DNA of 64,000 nucleotides from Planotetraspora silvatica (GCF_016863315.1 NZ_BOOQ01000041.1:62001-126000), one strand, 5' to 3'; numbered from the stretch's first letter, positions 35,808 to 45,678 are shown. Made by a program: numbers and translations. Notes: generated by a model from the letters alone, not told the origin.

Positions 35808-37863
35808 CCTCCAGGCCCGTGTGACGGGCCAGGAAGGCGAGCTGGTCGGCCGCGAGCTCCACGGACTTGCTCACGGCACGGGCGCCGTGGCCGACCTCGG
35901 TCTCGTTGCGCAGGAGGATCGGGCGGTCCCCGGCCTGGGCGTGCTGGAGGGCCGCCGCCGTCTTCCAGGCGTGCAGCGGGTGCACCCGCGTGTCCGAGCC
36001 GAAGACGGTGAACAACGTGGCCGGGTAGGACACGCCCTCGCGGATGCGGTGGTAGGGCGAGTAGCCCCACAACCAGCCGAACTCCTCGGGGACGTCGGCC
36101 GAGCCGTACTCGACGTTCCAGGTCGCGCCGAGGCCGAACTTCTCGTAGCGGATCATGTCGAGCAGCGGGGCGGAGCACACCACCGCCGCGTACAGGTCGG
36201 GCCGCTGGGTCAGGGCCGCGCCCACGAGGAGGCCCCCGTTGGAGCCGCCGGAGATCGCGAGCCGGTCGGAGCTGGTCACGCCCGTCTCGATCAGATGCTC
36301 GGCCGCCGCGTGGAGATCGTCGAAGACGTTCTGCTTGTTGCCGAGCATGCCCGCGCGATGCCAGCGCTCGCCCTCCTCGCCGCCGCCGCGAAGCTGCGCG
36401 ATGGCGTAGACGCCGCCGGCCTCGACCCAGGCCAGCGTCGACGCGGAGAACCCGGGGGTCATCGAGATGCCGAAGCCGCCGTAGCCGTACAGGATGGTGG
36501 GCCGGGGCCCCGAGCCCTCACGGGAGACGACGAGCATGTGGACCTCGGTGCCGTCCTTGGAGCGGTAGACGACCTGCTCCGTGCGCACCTGCGGCACCTC
36601 GACGGCGCCGGGCGGAGCCTCCCAGAGGGTGGTCTCGCCGGTCAGCACGTCGAACCGGTGGACGGCCGTGGGGGTGACGTTGTCCGTGTAGCTGAACCAG
36701 GCCTCGTGGCCGCCTTCGGGGCGCTCGACGATTCCGCCGATGGAGCCCAGCCCGGGCACCGGGACCTGTCCGACCCGGTCGCCGCTCTCCAGGGCGTGGA
36801 TGGAGATCTCGGAGATCGCGTGCCTGGTCCAGCCGACGAGCATGACGGGCTCGGCCGCCTCGTCGAGGATGGCGAAGTCGGACAGCACGGCCTCGTCGTC
36901 CTCGGGGACCAGATCCCGCCAGTGCTCGCGGGTGGGCGTCTCCGGTGAGGTGACGCAGATCCTGCCGCGCGGGGCGTCGAGGTCGGTGAAGACGTAGAGC
37001 CTGCCGTCCCTGCCGAACAGCAGCCCGGTCTGGGCGTCCACATCCTGCTGGACGGTGACCAGTTCCGGGGCCTCGGCCGGCGACGCCTCCAGGTCGGCCA
37101 CCCACAGGTCGTTGCGCGGAGCCGTGCCGCGTGACGCGGAGATCGACAGCCACCGGCCGTCACGGGAGACCGAGGCACCGTAGTAGTTGGTCTTCTCCAG
37201 GCCGTCACCGAAGATCATCACGTCGTCGTCGGGCGACTGCCCGACCTTGTGGAGGTAGACGCGGCGGTGGAACTGCTCCTCGCCTTCGGGAACGGCGGAG
37301 GGGGCCAGCCTGCGGACGTAGTAGAACGCCTCGCCTCCGGGAAGCCAGGCGATGGGGGAGTAGCGGCACCGGTCGATCGGGCCCTCGATGACCGTCCCGT
37401 CGGCGACGTCGATCACATAGAGCATCGACTCCTCGTCGCCGCCCACCGAGATCTGGTAGGCCAGCCGGTCGCCCTCCTTGTCCGGCTGGTAGGCGTCCAG
37501 CGTGGTGAGGCCGGCCGGGTCGAGGACGGTGGGGTCGAGCAGCACCCGCTCGCCCCGGGCGTCGCCGACGTAGAGGACCGGATGTTCCTGATCGGGAGTC
37601 CGGCGGGTGAAGAAGCGGCGATCACCGCGCCACACGGGCGTCCCGATCGAACCCGACTTCAGCAACGCGGCGACGCGGTCGCGCAGATGGTCGCGGCCGG
37701 GAAGGTCGGTGCTCCTGAACAGCGCGTCCTGCGCGTCCAGCCATTCCTTGGTCGCCGGGTCGTCCGGGTCCTCCAGCCACCGGTACGGATCCGGGACCGG
37801 AGTCCCGTGCAGGTCGTCGACGATCTCGTCACGGTGCGCGAGCGGATGGGGCTGTCGGGTCAT
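35791..37863 (-). CDS. Prolyl oligopeptidase family serine peptidase (S9A)
   Basis: The 690-residue cytoplasmic enzyme has the S9A layout. It opens with a short helical start (DPYRWLEDPDDPATKEWLDAQ split over the first helix), followed by a seven-bladed propeller (about 70-420) and a C-terminal alpha/beta hydrolase domain. The nucleophile is in SGGSNGGLLV, the Asp in FGSDTRVHPLHAWK and the His in EVGHGA. It cleaves short peptides after proline. No signal peptide is visible. It is convergent with purU with a 17-base overlap. Confidence 0.93.
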   Translation of the reverse strand: MTRQPHPLAHRDEIVDDLHGTPVPDPYRWLEDPDDPATKEWLDAQDALFRSTDLPGRDHLRDRVAALLKSGSIGTPVWRGDRRFFTRRTPDQEHPVLYVGDARGERVLLDPTVLDPAGLTTLDAYQPDKEGDRLAYQISVGGDEESMLYVIDVADGTVIEGPIDRCRYSPIAWLPGGEAFYYVRRLAPSAVPEGEEQFHRRVYLHKVGQSPDDDVMIFGDGLEKTNYYGASVSRDGRWLSISASRGTAPRNDLWVADLEASPAEAPELVTVQQDVDAQTGLLFGRDGRLYVFTDLDAPRGRICVTSPETPTREHWRDLVPEDDEAVLSDFAILDEAAEPVMLVGWTRHAISEISIHALESGDRVGQVPVPGLGSIGGIVERPEGGHEAWFSYTDNVTPTAVHRFDVLTGETTLWEAPPGAVEVPQVRTEQVVYRSKDGTEVHMLVVSREGSGPRPTILYGYGGFGISMTPGFSASTLAWVEAGGVYAIAQLRGGGEEGERWHRAGMLGNKQNVFDDLHAAAEHLIETGVTSSDRLAISGGSNGGLLVGAALTQRPDLYAAVVCSAPLLDMIRYEKFGLGATWNVEYGSADVPEEFGWLWGYSPYHRIREGVSYPATLFTVFGSDTRVHPLHAWKTAAALQHAQAGDRPILLRNETEVGHGARAVSKSVELAADQLAFLARHTGLEVSAGR

Positions 37864-38239
37864 GCTCGCACTTTAAAGCAGTTGGCGGCTGGGAGCGTAC
37901 ACACGTCCTCACTCGGCCAAGACGGGAGTAAAGGGACGTCAGTCTGGGCATAACGGGCATCAGGCGTCCCAATCGTCGACTCCCGGCCAGGTTATGGGGT
38001 GGCGGAGTGGCCGCTCTTAAGGCCACACTTTGGTGAAGGGCGGGCCGTGGTGACCATCCGCTGGACCGTCCGGCGGAGGTCCTTGTGACGGATGCATCCG
38101 GGTCCCAACCGACGGGCCCACAACCAGGGCGCACAGCCGTGCCGGTGACTGGAGTCCCCGGCTATCCGGTGCCGACGTGTGTGACGGTCACTCCAGGCTG
38201 TTCCACGCCGACTTCTGAGATAGCTGTGGAGGCCGGCTG
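37864..38239. other. 376-base divergent gap
   Basis: The gap must contain promoters for the prolyl oligopeptidase (left) and the HNH gene (right). A weak 7-bp hairpin (CTGGAGT at 38149 and ACTCCAG at 38190) lies before the HNH gene. I see no tRNA and no riboswitch I can name. Confidence 0.4.
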
Positions 38240-38749
38240 ATGCGCCAAGTCCTACTTCTCAATGCCACCTACGAGCCGCTCACCACGCTCGCCCTGCACC
38301 GGGCAGTCATCCTGGTGCTGAGGGAGAAAGCGGAGGTCGTGCATCGTGACGGGCGAGGCGCGGTGCTTCGCTCGGCCACCCGCACGCTCGACGTGCCCTC
38401 GGTGATCCGGCTACGCCGATATGTTCGAATCCCCTACCGGTCCAGGATCCCGCTCACGCGCGCCGCGCTGATGCGCCGTGACGATTTCCGCTGCGCCTAC
38501 TGCGGGCAGCGGGCCGAGACCATCGACCATGTCATTCCTCGATCCAAGGGAGGCCCCCACACCTGGGAGAACTGCGTCGCTTCCTGCATGCCGTGCAATC
38601 ACAGCAAGGCCGACAGACTGCTGGAGGACCTGGGGTGGACGCTTCGCGTCGCCCCGGTGGTGCCACACGGCGTCCACTGGCGGCTCATCGGCGCGCAGTT
38701 CGATGGAGACCCCCAGTGGGCGCCCTACCTGACGGAGTCCGCGGCATGA
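38240..38749 (+). CDS. HNH endonuclease family protein
   Basis: The 169-residue protein has an N-terminal beta-rich region (MRQVLLLNATYEPLTTL) typical of the conserved actinobacterial HNH protein, followed by a zinc-bound HNH domain: CAYCG, TIDHVIPRSKGG, WENCVASCMPCNHSKADR. The two CxxC pairs bind structural zinc, and His, Asn and His form the nuclease core. It is chromosomal, has no phage neighbours and belongs to a family found as a single copy in most actinomycetes, so a housekeeping DNA-processing role is more likely than a homing role. GTGGAGG precedes the ATG. Confidence 0.9.
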   Translation: MRQVLLLNATYEPLTTLALHRAVILVLREKAEVVHRDGRGAVLRSATRTLDVPSVIRLRRYVRIPYRSRIPLTRAALMRRDDFRCAYCGQRAETIDHVIPRSKGGPHTWENCVASCMPCNHSKADRLLEDLGWTLRVAPVVPHGVHWRLIGAQFDGDPQWAPYLTESAA

Positions 38750-38759
38750 CGATGGCCGG

Positions 38760-39575
38760 ATGAACTGGACGTTCACCGCCGACGCAGAGGAGTACGCGGC
38801 GGCGGCGGAGCCATGGCTGCTCCGTGACCCGGTGCGCAACACGGTCCCGCTGACCGTCCTGCGCGGGTTGCGGAGCGGCCAGTTCGCGGAGGACCCGCTG
38901 ATGGGCTGGCTGTCCGACGACGATTCCGTCGCCGGAGCGGTGAGCCACACCCCGCCCTACCCCCTGCTCCTCGGTGGCGTCCCGCTTGGAAGCCTGCCGT
39001 CGCTGGCTGCTGGTCTCATCGAGCTCGACCGGGCGATTCCCGGGGTCAGCGGACCGCTCGTCCTGGTGGAGGCCTTCGCCCGGGAGTGGTGGCGGCCCGA
39101 GGCGGGACGCCGTTCCGAGCGTCTCTACCGGCTCGGCTCCCTCGCGCCCTGCACCGTCCCGGGCAAGCCCCGTACGGCTGTCGCGTCCGACCTCCCGGAG
39201 GCCACGCGGTGGTTCGTCGCCTTCCAGAACGAGGCCGAGGTGGATGTCGAGGCCGACCCCACGCCGGTGGTCTCGGCCCGGATCAACCGTGAGGAGCTGA
39301 TCTGGTGGGAGGACGGAGACCGGCCGGTCGCGCTCGCCGCGGTGTCCTCACCCATCGCGGGGATGTCCCGGGTCGGGCCCGTCTACACACCGCCTGAGCT
39401 GCGACGACGGGGGTACGGCTCGGCGGTGACGCATGCGGTCACGCACAAGGCCCTCGATGACGGCGCCGCCGAGGTCCTGCTGTTCACCGACCTGGACAAC
39501 CCCACCTCGAACTCGATCTACCAGAGCCTCGGCTACCGGCCGGTCGAGGACTACGCCTCGATCCGTTTCGGCTAG
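38760..39575 (+). CDS. GNAT family N-acetyltransferase, two-part
   Basis: The 271-residue protein has an N-terminal region (1-140) with weak GNAT-like character and a C-terminal GNAT domain. The latter carries VGPVYTPPELRRRGYGSAV (acetyl-CoA loop) and LFTDLDNPTSNSIYQSLGYRP. Similar proteins acetylate small molecules, but the substrate is not known. It begins 10 bases after the HNH gene with only a weak ribosome site and is probably cotranscribed with it and with the FmdB gene that follows. Confidence 0.87.
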   Translation: MNWTFTADAEEYAAAAEPWLLRDPVRNTVPLTVLRGLRSGQFAEDPLMGWLSDDDSVAGAVSHTPPYPLLLGGVPLGSLPSLAAGLIELDRAIPGVSGPLVLVEAFAREWWRPEAGRRSERLYRLGSLAPCTVPGKPRTAVASDLPEATRWFVAFQNEAEVDVEADPTPVVSARINREELIWWEDGDRPVALAAVSSPIAGMSRVGPVYTPPELRRRGYGSAVTHAVTHKALDDGAAEVLLFTDLDNPTSNSIYQSLGYRPVEDYASIRFG

Positions 39576-39601
39576 AAGCGGGCGAGCCGTACCCTGAGGG
39601 C

Positions 39602-39811
39602 ATGCCGCGTTACGACTACCGCTGCCGCGCCTGCGGATCGACGTTCGAGCTCAACCGGCCCATGGCCGAGTCCAACGCCCCGGCGGCCTGCCCGTCGGGA
39701 CACGACGACACCGTGAAGCTGCTGTCCACGGTCGCGGTCACGGGCAAGGCCGCCGCCGCGCCTCGCCCCGCGTCCGGCGGAGGTTGTTGCGGCGGCGGTT
39801 GCTGCGGCTAG
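39602..39811 (+). CDS. FmdB-type zinc ribbon protein
   Basis: This 69-residue protein starts MPRYDYRCRACGSTFEL and has one CxxC pair and a later CPSGHDD, the FmdB regulatory zinc-ribbon pattern. The C-terminal tail is glycine- and cysteine-rich (GGGCCGGGCCG), which could bind further metal. GAGGG precedes the ATG. A 28-base segment from its 3' end is repeated just beyond the stop codon. Confidence 0.85.
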   Translation: MPRYDYRCRACGSTFELNRPMAESNAPAACPSGHDDTVKLLSTVAVTGKAAAAPRPASGGGCCGGGCCG

Positions 39812-39838
39812 CCCCGCGTCCGGCGGCGGTTGCTGCGG
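39765..39838 (+). repeat. 28-base direct repeat at the 3' end of the FmdB gene
   Basis: The segment starting GCCCCGCGTCCGGCGG at 39765-39792 recurs at 39811-39838 with two mismatches, a 46-base offset. The first copy codes for the Gly/Cys tail; the second copy begins at the last base of the stop codon. This looks like a recent tandem duplication and stop shift. Confidence 0.75.
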
Positions 39839-39854
39839 CCGGCCCTGCGCGGGC

Positions 39855-40337
39855 TCAGGCCGCGGCGCGGCGCTGGAAGGGCAGGTAGCGCTCGGCCAGA
39901 TGCGGCCGGGCCGGCACGTCCGTCGGTTCGACCGAGACGATCCGGTCGAACCGGAAGGCCCGGATTCCCCGGCGCATCCGGCACCAGCCCACCAGATACC
40001 AGTAATCGCGGTGGACCAGGCAGGTCACCGGCTCGACGTCGCGGACGGTGAGCCGGCCGCCGGCATCGAGGTACTGCAGGCGGATCACCAGCCGTGCGCT
40101 GATGGCGTTCGCCACGGCCCTGGCGCGCCGGGCGACGTCGGGGGGCAGCGGCGTGGTGAGGGTCGACAGGGTGGTGGCGATGACGTCGTCGTCCAGGTCG
40201 AGGTGCTCGAACGCGTGACGGAGCCCGCGACGGGCGGTCACGGACTGTGGCCCTGCCCCCAGATGAGCGAGGGACAGGGCCAGAGCGGCGAGTTCAGCGG
40301 TCGTCAGCGGTGCCGGGTGCCTTGTGACGTTGGCCAT
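39855..40337 (-). CDS. WYL-domain protein lacking the N-terminal HTH
   Basis: The 160-residue protein matches the C-terminal part of YafY/DeoR-like WYL regulators: LRHAFEHLDLDDDV, then the WYL core RLQYLDAGGRLTVRDVEPV, HRDYWYLVGWCRMRRGIRAFRFDRI. The usual N-terminal winged helix (about 60-100 residues) is missing. Only 56 bases separate the start from ilvD, so no HTH can be encoded there. It may be a stand-alone ligand sensor or a shortened remnant. The reading frame is intact and starts at an ATG preceded by CAAGGT. Confidence 0.75.
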   Translation of the reverse strand: MANVTRHPAPLTTAELAALALSLAHLGAGPQSVTARRGLRHAFEHLDLDDDVIATTLSTLTTPLPPDVARRARAVANAISARLVIRLQYLDAGGRLTVRDVEPVTCLVHRDYWYLVGWCRMRRGIRAFRFDRIVSVEPTDVPARPHLAERYLPFQRRAAA

Positions 40338-40393
40338 ACCTTGACGATAACCTGCACCACCGACATTTTTCCGAACGAATTATCGTAATCCGG

Positions 40394-42232
40394 CTACCGG
40401 GACAGCTGCGTGAGGTCGCGGGACGCCCCGGTGGAGGCCGAGGTCGTCATGGCCGCGTACGCCTGCAGGGCCACGGAGACCGGACGGTGCCGGTCGCGCG
40501 GGCGGAAGCCGCCGAGGTCGGCGAGCAGCCGCTCCCGCCGGCCGGCGAGCTCGTCGTCGGCCACCTTCAGCTCGATGGAACGGCCCGGGATGTCGATCTC
40601 GACGGTGTCGCCGTCCTCCACCAGGGCGATCAGGCCGCCTTCGGCCGCCTCGGGTGAGGCGTGGCCGATGGACAGGCCGGACGTCCCGCCGGAGAACCGG
40701 CCGTCGGTGACCAGGGCACATGCCTTGCCCAGGCCCTTGCCCTTGAGGAAGCTCGTCGGGTAGAGCATCTCCTGCATGCCGGGGCCGCCCTTGGGGCCCT
40801 CGTAGCGGATGACGACCACGTCACCGGCCTTGACCTTGCCGCCGAGGATGCCGTCGACCGCGTCCTCCTGGGACTCGAACACGACCGCGGGGCCGGAGAA
40901 CCGCCAGACCGACTCGTCGACCCCGGCCGTCTTCACGATGCAGCCGTCGGGGGCGATGTTGCCGTACAGCACGGCCAGGCCGCCGTCACGGGTGTAGGCG
41001 TGCTCCGAGTCGCGGATGCAGCCGTCGGCCCGGTCGAGGTCGAGCGAGTCCCACCGGGCGCTCTGCGAGTAGGCCTTCACGGTCCGGACGTTCCCCGGAG
41101 CCGCGTGCCACAACTCCATCGCCTCGTCGGTGACCGTCGGGGACTTGGGGTCCCACTGCGAGAGGTGGTCGCCGAGAGAGGCGGAGTGGATGCTGTGGAC
41201 GCCGCGCTGCAGGAGCCCCGCCCGGTCGAGCTCGCCCAGGATCGCGGGGATGCCGCCCGCGCGGTGCACGTCCTCGACGTGGTACTTCGCGGTGGCCGGC
41301 GCGACCTTGCACAGGCACGGCACGCGCAGCGAGACCTCGTTGATCTCCTTGAGCCCGAAGTCGACCCCCGCCTCCCTGGCGGCCGCGAGCAGGTGGAGGA
41401 TCGTGTTGGTCGAGCCGCCCATCGCGACGTCGAGGGCCATGGCGTTCTCGAAGGCGTCGCGGGTGGCGATGTTCTTCGGCAGGACCGACTCGTCGTCCTG
41501 CTCGTAGTAGCGCTTGGTGATCTCGACCACCGTGCGGCCGGCCTCTTCGAAGAGCGCCTTTCGGGCGGTGTGGGTGGCCAGGACGGTCCCGTTTCCCGGC
41601 AGGGCCAGTCCGATCGCCTCGGTGAGGCAGTTCATCGAGTTGGCGGTGAACATCCCGCTGCAGGACCCGCAGGTCGGGCAGGCGTTCTCCTCCATCTCCA
41701 GGAGGTCGGCGTCGGAGACGCTGTCGTCTGCCGCGGCGATCATCGGGTCGATCAGGTCGAGCTTGCGGCCGGGCGTCTTGCCGGCCTCCATGGGGCCGCC
41801 GGAGACGAAGACCGTCGGGATGTTCAGCCGGAAGGCGGCCAGCAGCATGCCGGGCGTGATCTTGTCGCAGTTGGAGATGCAGATCAGCGCGTCCGCGCAG
41901 TGCGCGTTGACCATGTACTCGACCGCGTCCGCGATCAGCTCGCGGGACGGCAGCGAGTAGAGCATGCCGCCGTGGCCCATCGCGATGCCGTCGTCGACCG
42001 CGATCGTGTTGAACTCGCGGGGGATCGCGCCGGCCTCGCGGACCGCCGCGGCCACCACGTCGCCCACCTCGCGCAGGTGCACGTGGCCGGGGACGAACTG
42101 GGTGAAGCTGTTGGCCACCGCGATGATCGGTTTGCCGAAGTCGGCGCCCGCTACACCCGTCGCCCGGAGCAGCGCCCGGGCACCGGCCATGTTCCTGCCG
42201 TGTGTGACCGTACGAGACCTGAGGGCGGGCAT
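40394..42232 (-). CDS. ilvD: Dihydroxy-acid dehydratase
   Basis: This 612-residue IlvD converts dihydroxy-acids to 2-oxo acids in isoleucine, valine and pantothenate synthesis. Fe-S ligands lie in [11 protein letters not shown] and [15 protein letters not shown]. Other family motifs are [26 protein letters not shown] and [19 protein letters not shown] with the catalytic Ser. The length is normal. It stands alone here, away from ilvBNC, followed 56 bases on by the WYL gene on the same strand. Confidence 0.96.
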   Translation of the reverse strand: MPALRSRTVTHGRNMAGARALLRATGVAGADFGKPIIAVANSFTQFVPGHVHLREVGDVVAAAVREAGAIPREFNTIAVDDGIAMGHGGMLYSLPSRELIADAVEYMVNAHCADALICISNCDKITPGMLLAAFRLNIPTVFVSGGPMEAGKTPGRKLDLIDPMIAAADDSVSDADLLEMEENACPTCGSCSGMFTANSMNCLTEAIGLALPGNGTVLATHTARKALFEEAGRTVVEITKRYYEQDDESVLPKNIATRDAFENAMALDVAMGGSTNTILHLLAAAREAGVDFGLKEINEVSLRVPCLCKVAPATAKYHVEDVHRAGGIPAILGELDRAGLLQRGVHSIHSASLGDHLSQWDPKSPTVTDEAMELWHAAPGNVRTVKAYSQSARWDSLDLDRADGCIRDSEHAYTRDGGLAVLYGNIAPDGCIVKTAGVDESVWRFSGPAVVFESQEDAVDGILGGKVKAGDVVVIRYEGPKGGPGMQEMLYPTSFLKGKGLGKACALVTDGRFSGGTSGLSIGHASPEAAEGGLIALVEDGDTVEIDIPGRSIELKVADDELAGRRERLLADLGGFRPRDRHRPVSVALQAYAAMTTSASTGASRDLTQLSR

Positions 42233-42306
42233 GGCCTGACTCCCATCAGAAGACTATGAGTCTTCAAATGGTACGGCGCTCGCCCGACTGCTGAGACCCC
42301 GGTCCA

Positions 42307-43134
42307 CTACTCGGGATATCGCGGAGGAAGGACCCGGTCGGCCGCCCGGTAGATCGACTCGACCTCCGCGGTCGTGAGCGACCTCTCCCGCTTGGTGATC
42401 CACTTGCGGACCATGCTGCCGGAGAAGACGTCCACCTCGCGGATGTTGAGGATCCGCCACGGGATCGCCGGGCCGTAGATCGCGAGCGAGGGGACGACCG
42501 TGACCTCGCGGCCGAGGGCCTTGCTGATCAGGTCGCTGGCCTGCGAGGCCTCCCACCGGGCCTCGTCGAGCCTGGGCTTGCGGTTGAACGGCCCGTGGAA
42601 GAGCTTGCGATGCGACTGCACCCGGACCGGAAGCCTCCGGTCCCACTTCTCGGAGTCCACCGCGTACACGCCGGTGGGGCCGACGACCAGGTGGTCGATC
42701 TGGGCCTCGCTCCCGGGGATCGCGCGCGCGTGCAGGGTCCGGTAGCCGCTCCGCTCCAGCTTCTTGAGCTGGCCCTCCGTGCGCCGCTCCGCTGCGGAGG
42801 CACGTCGCCACGCGGGGATCGAGGAGACCGTCCGCGCCCGGTAGACCGTGTCGGCCACCGCCGCGAGGATCGCGAAGGTGACGCCGATCCGCCAGCTCGC
42901 CAGCAGAACGCCCGTGACGACGCCGACGCCCAGCGCGATCAGCACACGTAGACGCAGATGGCGGTAACGGGGATGCTGGAGCAGGCTCTTGACGGACGCA
43001 CGCTCGACAGGCGCATAGGTAGACGCTGGAGCGTCAGGTGCTGTCGGTGCTCGCTCCGACGTGTGGTCACTGACCCAGATGGGTGACGTATCGTGACCGT
43101 CTTCTGGCGCTAGACCGGTATCCACATCACTCAC
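42307..43134 (-). CDS. NERD (nuclease-related) domain membrane protein
   Basis: The 275-residue protein has a charged N-terminal region, two adjacent membrane segments (LRVLIALGVGVVTGVLLAS and GVTFAILAAVADTVY, about residues 60-98) and a C-terminal NERD domain. That domain starts RRTEGQLKKLERSGYR and contains GSEAQIDHLVVGPTGVYAVDSEKW split over two strands. NERD domains are related to restriction-like nucleases but activity is rarely shown; the IDHLVV and DSEKW residues match the nuclease-like core. The start is GTG. A DNA-repair or defence role cannot be assigned from context. Confidence 0.83.
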   Translation of the reverse strand: MSDVDTGLAPEDGHDTSPIWVSDHTSERAPTAPDAPASTYAPVERASVKSLLQHPRYRHLRLRVLIALGVGVVTGVLLASWRIGVTFAILAAVADTVYRARTVSSIPAWRRASAAERRTEGQLKKLERSGYRTLHARAIPGSEAQIDHLVVGPTGVYAVDSEKWDRRLPVRVQSHRKLFHGPFNRKPRLDEARWEASQASDLISKALGREVTVVPSLAIYGPAIPWRILNIREVDVFSGSMVRKWITKRERSLTTAEVESIYRAADRVLPPRYPE

Positions 43135-43268
43135 GGTAGTTGAGGTGTCGGCAGGTGCCTAGTGTTGGATGGTTCATACTTTTGTGGCCTGCTTGAGCTG
43201 ATTCGCCGTCGTCCAAGCCGGGTATCTTCTCTAGATATCTTGGCCTCTTCGGCCTACCGTTCAGTAGC

Positions 43269-44696
43269 GTGGCGCACATTCATGATCTTACCGCCCTCGA
43301 GCAGGCGGCAGCCGTACGAACGCGGGAACTGTCCCCGGTGGAGATCACCGAGCACTACCTGGAACGTGCCGGACGGCTCGACCGCGCCGTAGGCGCATTC
43401 GTCACCCTCACCGCCGATCGGGCACTCGAGCAGGCGCGTGAACAGGAGGCACGGATCGTGGGCGAGGAGGCCGGCGACCTGCCGCCCCTGCTCGGGGTCC
43501 CGGTGCCCATCAAGGACCTCAACTTCGTGAAGGACGTGCCGATCCACTTCGGCTCGGCGACCTACGAGGGGTTCGTCGCGCCGGTGGACGACAGCGTGGT
43601 CGAGCGTCTCAGGGACGCGGGCACGATCATGCTGGGCAAGACCAGCACGCCGGAGTTCGGGTTGCCGTGCTACACCGAGACCTACGTGAGCGAGCCGGCG
43701 CGCACGCCCTGGGACCTGTCCAGATCCGCGGGCGGGTCGAGCGGGGGAGCGGCGGCCGCCGTCGCGGCCGGACTCGCCCCCGCGGCTCAGGGCAGCGACG
43801 GCGCCGGCTCGATCCGGATCCCCGCGTCACTCTGCGGCCTGTACGGCATCAAGCCGACGAGGGGCCGGATCTCGTACGCGCCGATCGTCCCCGACCTCGC
43901 GGGGCTGTCGACCAACGGGCCGATCACCAGGAACGTCGCCGACGCCGCGGCCCTGCTCGACGTGATGGCGCACAACAACCCCGGGGACCTCTACTGGGCG
44001 CCGCCGCCGGCGCTGGGATCGTTCTCCGCCTACGTGGGCAGGGAACCCGGCCGGCTGCGGATCGCGCGCTACGCCACTCCCGCGGTTCCCGGCGCGCAGG
44101 TCGACCCCGACGTGCTCGCGGCCTACGAGAGCGCGTCGGCCGTCCTCGAGTCGCTCGGCCACGACGTCGAGGAGATCGCGCCGCCGTTCGGGGAGGACAT
44201 GGTCCCGGAGTTCGAGAAGTTGTGGTTCAGCTTCGCCTGCATGCACCCCGTCTCCAAGGAGATGGAACCGAAGCTGCGCCCGCTCACCGCGTGGCTGCGC
44301 GAGCGCGGTCAGGCCGTCCCCGCGCCCGCCTTCCTCCAGGCGCAGTCGGCGCTGCAACTGGCCACCAGGTTCGCGTCGCTGGTCACCGATCAGTACGACG
44401 CCGTGCTGACTCCCACGGTCACCCGGCTGCCCGTGCCGGTGGGCTGGTTCGAGGACGTCGACTCCCCGGAGGAGACCTTCGAGCGGATGAAGGGCTTCGC
44501 CCCCTTCGCCGCGATGTACAACGTCAGCGGCCAGCCGGCCGTCAACCTCCCGCTCTACTGGACGCCGGACGGACTGCCCGTCGGCGTCATGCTCGGGGGG
44601 CGTTTCGGCGACGAGGGCACGCTCATCTCGCTGTCCGCCCAGGTCGAGGCGTCCGTGGGCGGCTTCTGGGGTGACCGGCGGCCGCCGGTCTGGTGA
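43269..44696 (+). CDS. Amidase signature family enzyme
   Basis: This 475-residue hydrolase has the Ser-cisSer-Lys triad of the amidase family: the Lys in VPIKDLNF (about residue 80), and the serines in RSAGGSSGGAAAAVAAG and GSDGAGSIRIPASL. It would hydrolyse a small amide; the substrate is unknown. The GTG start has no Shine-Dalgarno sequence and follows an AT-rich stretch, which is compatible with a leaderless transcript. It is convergent with the next gene with only 13 bases between. Confidence 0.9.
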   Translation: MAHIHDLTALEQAAAVRTRELSPVEITEHYLERAGRLDRAVGAFVTLTADRALEQAREQEARIVGEEAGDLPPLLGVPVPIKDLNFVKDVPIHFGSATYEGFVAPVDDSVVERLRDAGTIMLGKTSTPEFGLPCYTETYVSEPARTPWDLSRSAGGSSGGAAAAVAAGLAPAAQGSDGAGSIRIPASLCGLYGIKPTRGRISYAPIVPDLAGLSTNGPITRNVADAAALLDVMAHNNPGDLYWAPPPALGSFSAYVGREPGRLRIARYATPAVPGAQVDPDVLAAYESASAVLESLGHDVEEIAPPFGEDMVPEFEKLWFSFACMHPVSKEMEPKLRPLTAWLRERGQAVPAPAFLQAQSALQLATRFASLVTDQYDAVLTPTVTRLPVPVGWFEDVDSPEETFERMKGFAPFAAMYNVSGQPAVNLPLYWTPDGLPVGVMLGGRFGDEGTLISLSAQVEASVGGFWGDRRPPVW

Positions 44697-44709
44697 CGAG
44701 AGGCCGCCG

Positions 44710-45678
44710 TCACCCGAGCAGGCTCACGAGGTGGGACGACACGTCGGCCAGCAGGCTGCCCGGGACCACGGGGGAGGCGGCGACGGCCGACATGAGGCTG
44801 GGCAGCCCGGGCAGCGGGAAGCCGTCGTCGCTCGTCGCCTGATGCCCGACGGGATTCTTGTCCAGGGCCGTACGGCTGCGCCCCCACGCGTCGAGGACCT
44901 CCTCGGCCGAGGGGACGCCGAACCCGTGACCGACGGGCGCGGCGTGGCGCAGCCGTACGAGCGGGCTCTGCGCGAAGGCGAGCGCCACCCGGCAGCGGAG
45001 GGTCAGGTCGTCGAGGTCGGGGACCCAGGACAGCGCGGTGCACGGGTTCCTGCACCGGGCCGCGCAGGTGGCGAGGGCGCCGGCGACCTGGCTGTGCTGC
45101 CGGTCGAGATACGCCCGCCAGCCGGTTCCCGGCTCGGCCGCGACGCGTAGCGTCCGCTCGGCCGCCGACTGCTCGGCCCTGGTGTGCTGGCACATCCGGT
45201 CGCCGATCGTCCCGAACCGGCTCCCCGGTCCGGTCAACGCCTCCGGCCATCGGGCCGGGTCGCCCGCGTGACCGAGCGCGGGCTCGATGGCCAGCAGCGG
45301 CAGGTACTCGCTGGCGATGTGGACGGCCGCGATCATGGAGCTGAGCTCGCGGCGGGCCCAGCGGATCCCGATCACCTCGAGGAGCAGCGCGTACGCCGGG
45401 CGCATCGACTCCAGCGCCCCGCGCGGCTGCTCCCTCGGCGTCTGCGGCAGGTGACAGTCGCTCGCGCGCCGGCGCAGATCGGCCGGGACGGCCTGCGCGT
45501 CGACGTCGGCGGCGAAGTCCTCGGCGTCGAGGGTCAGCAGCAGCCGGCCGAACTCGCAGACCGAGCTCACCATGGCCGCCGTTTCGCGGTCCTTCAGCAC
45601 CGCCGGGGCGAGGGCCCCGACGTCGCCGAAGGAGTACCGCCGTGCCAGGGCGATCAGCAGGTCCCGCGCCGAGTCCAC
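44710..45678 (-). CDS. Hypothetical protein (322 residues)
   Basis: I do not recognise a family. The protein is soluble, mostly helical and rich in Ala, Leu and Arg, with scattered cysteines, and has no signal peptide or membrane segment. The reading frame has strong third-position GC, as in neighbouring genes, and is complete. It begins 10 bases after the DUF2207 gene and so is probably the last gene of a lemA-DUF2207 transcript. The GTG start has a weak ribosome site. Confidence 0.65.
   Translation of the reverse strand: MDSARDLLIALARRYSFGDVGALAPAVLKDRETAAMVSSVCEFGRLLLTLDAEDFAADVDAQAVPADLRRRASDCHLPQTPREQPRGALESMRPAYALLLEVIGIRWARRELSSMIAAVHIASEYLPLLAIEPALGHAGDPARWPEALTGPGSRFGTIGDRMCQHTRAEQSAAERTLRVAAEPGTGWRAYLDRQHSQVAGALATCAARCRNPCTALSWVPDLDDLTLRCRVALAFAQSPLVRLRHAAPVGHGFGVPSAEEVLDAWGRSRTALDKNPVGHQATSDDGFPLPGLPSLMSAVAASPVVPGSLLADVSSHLVSLLG

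Noticed and set aside
38400-38445. tRNA T-loop-like sequence GTTCGAATCCCC
   Set aside because: It lies inside the HNH coding frame and no acceptor, D or anticodon stem can be drawn around it.
42307-43134. NERD protein as part of an anti-phage defence island
   Set aside because: The neighbours are ilvD and an amidase, and no restriction, toxin or other defence gene is nearby.
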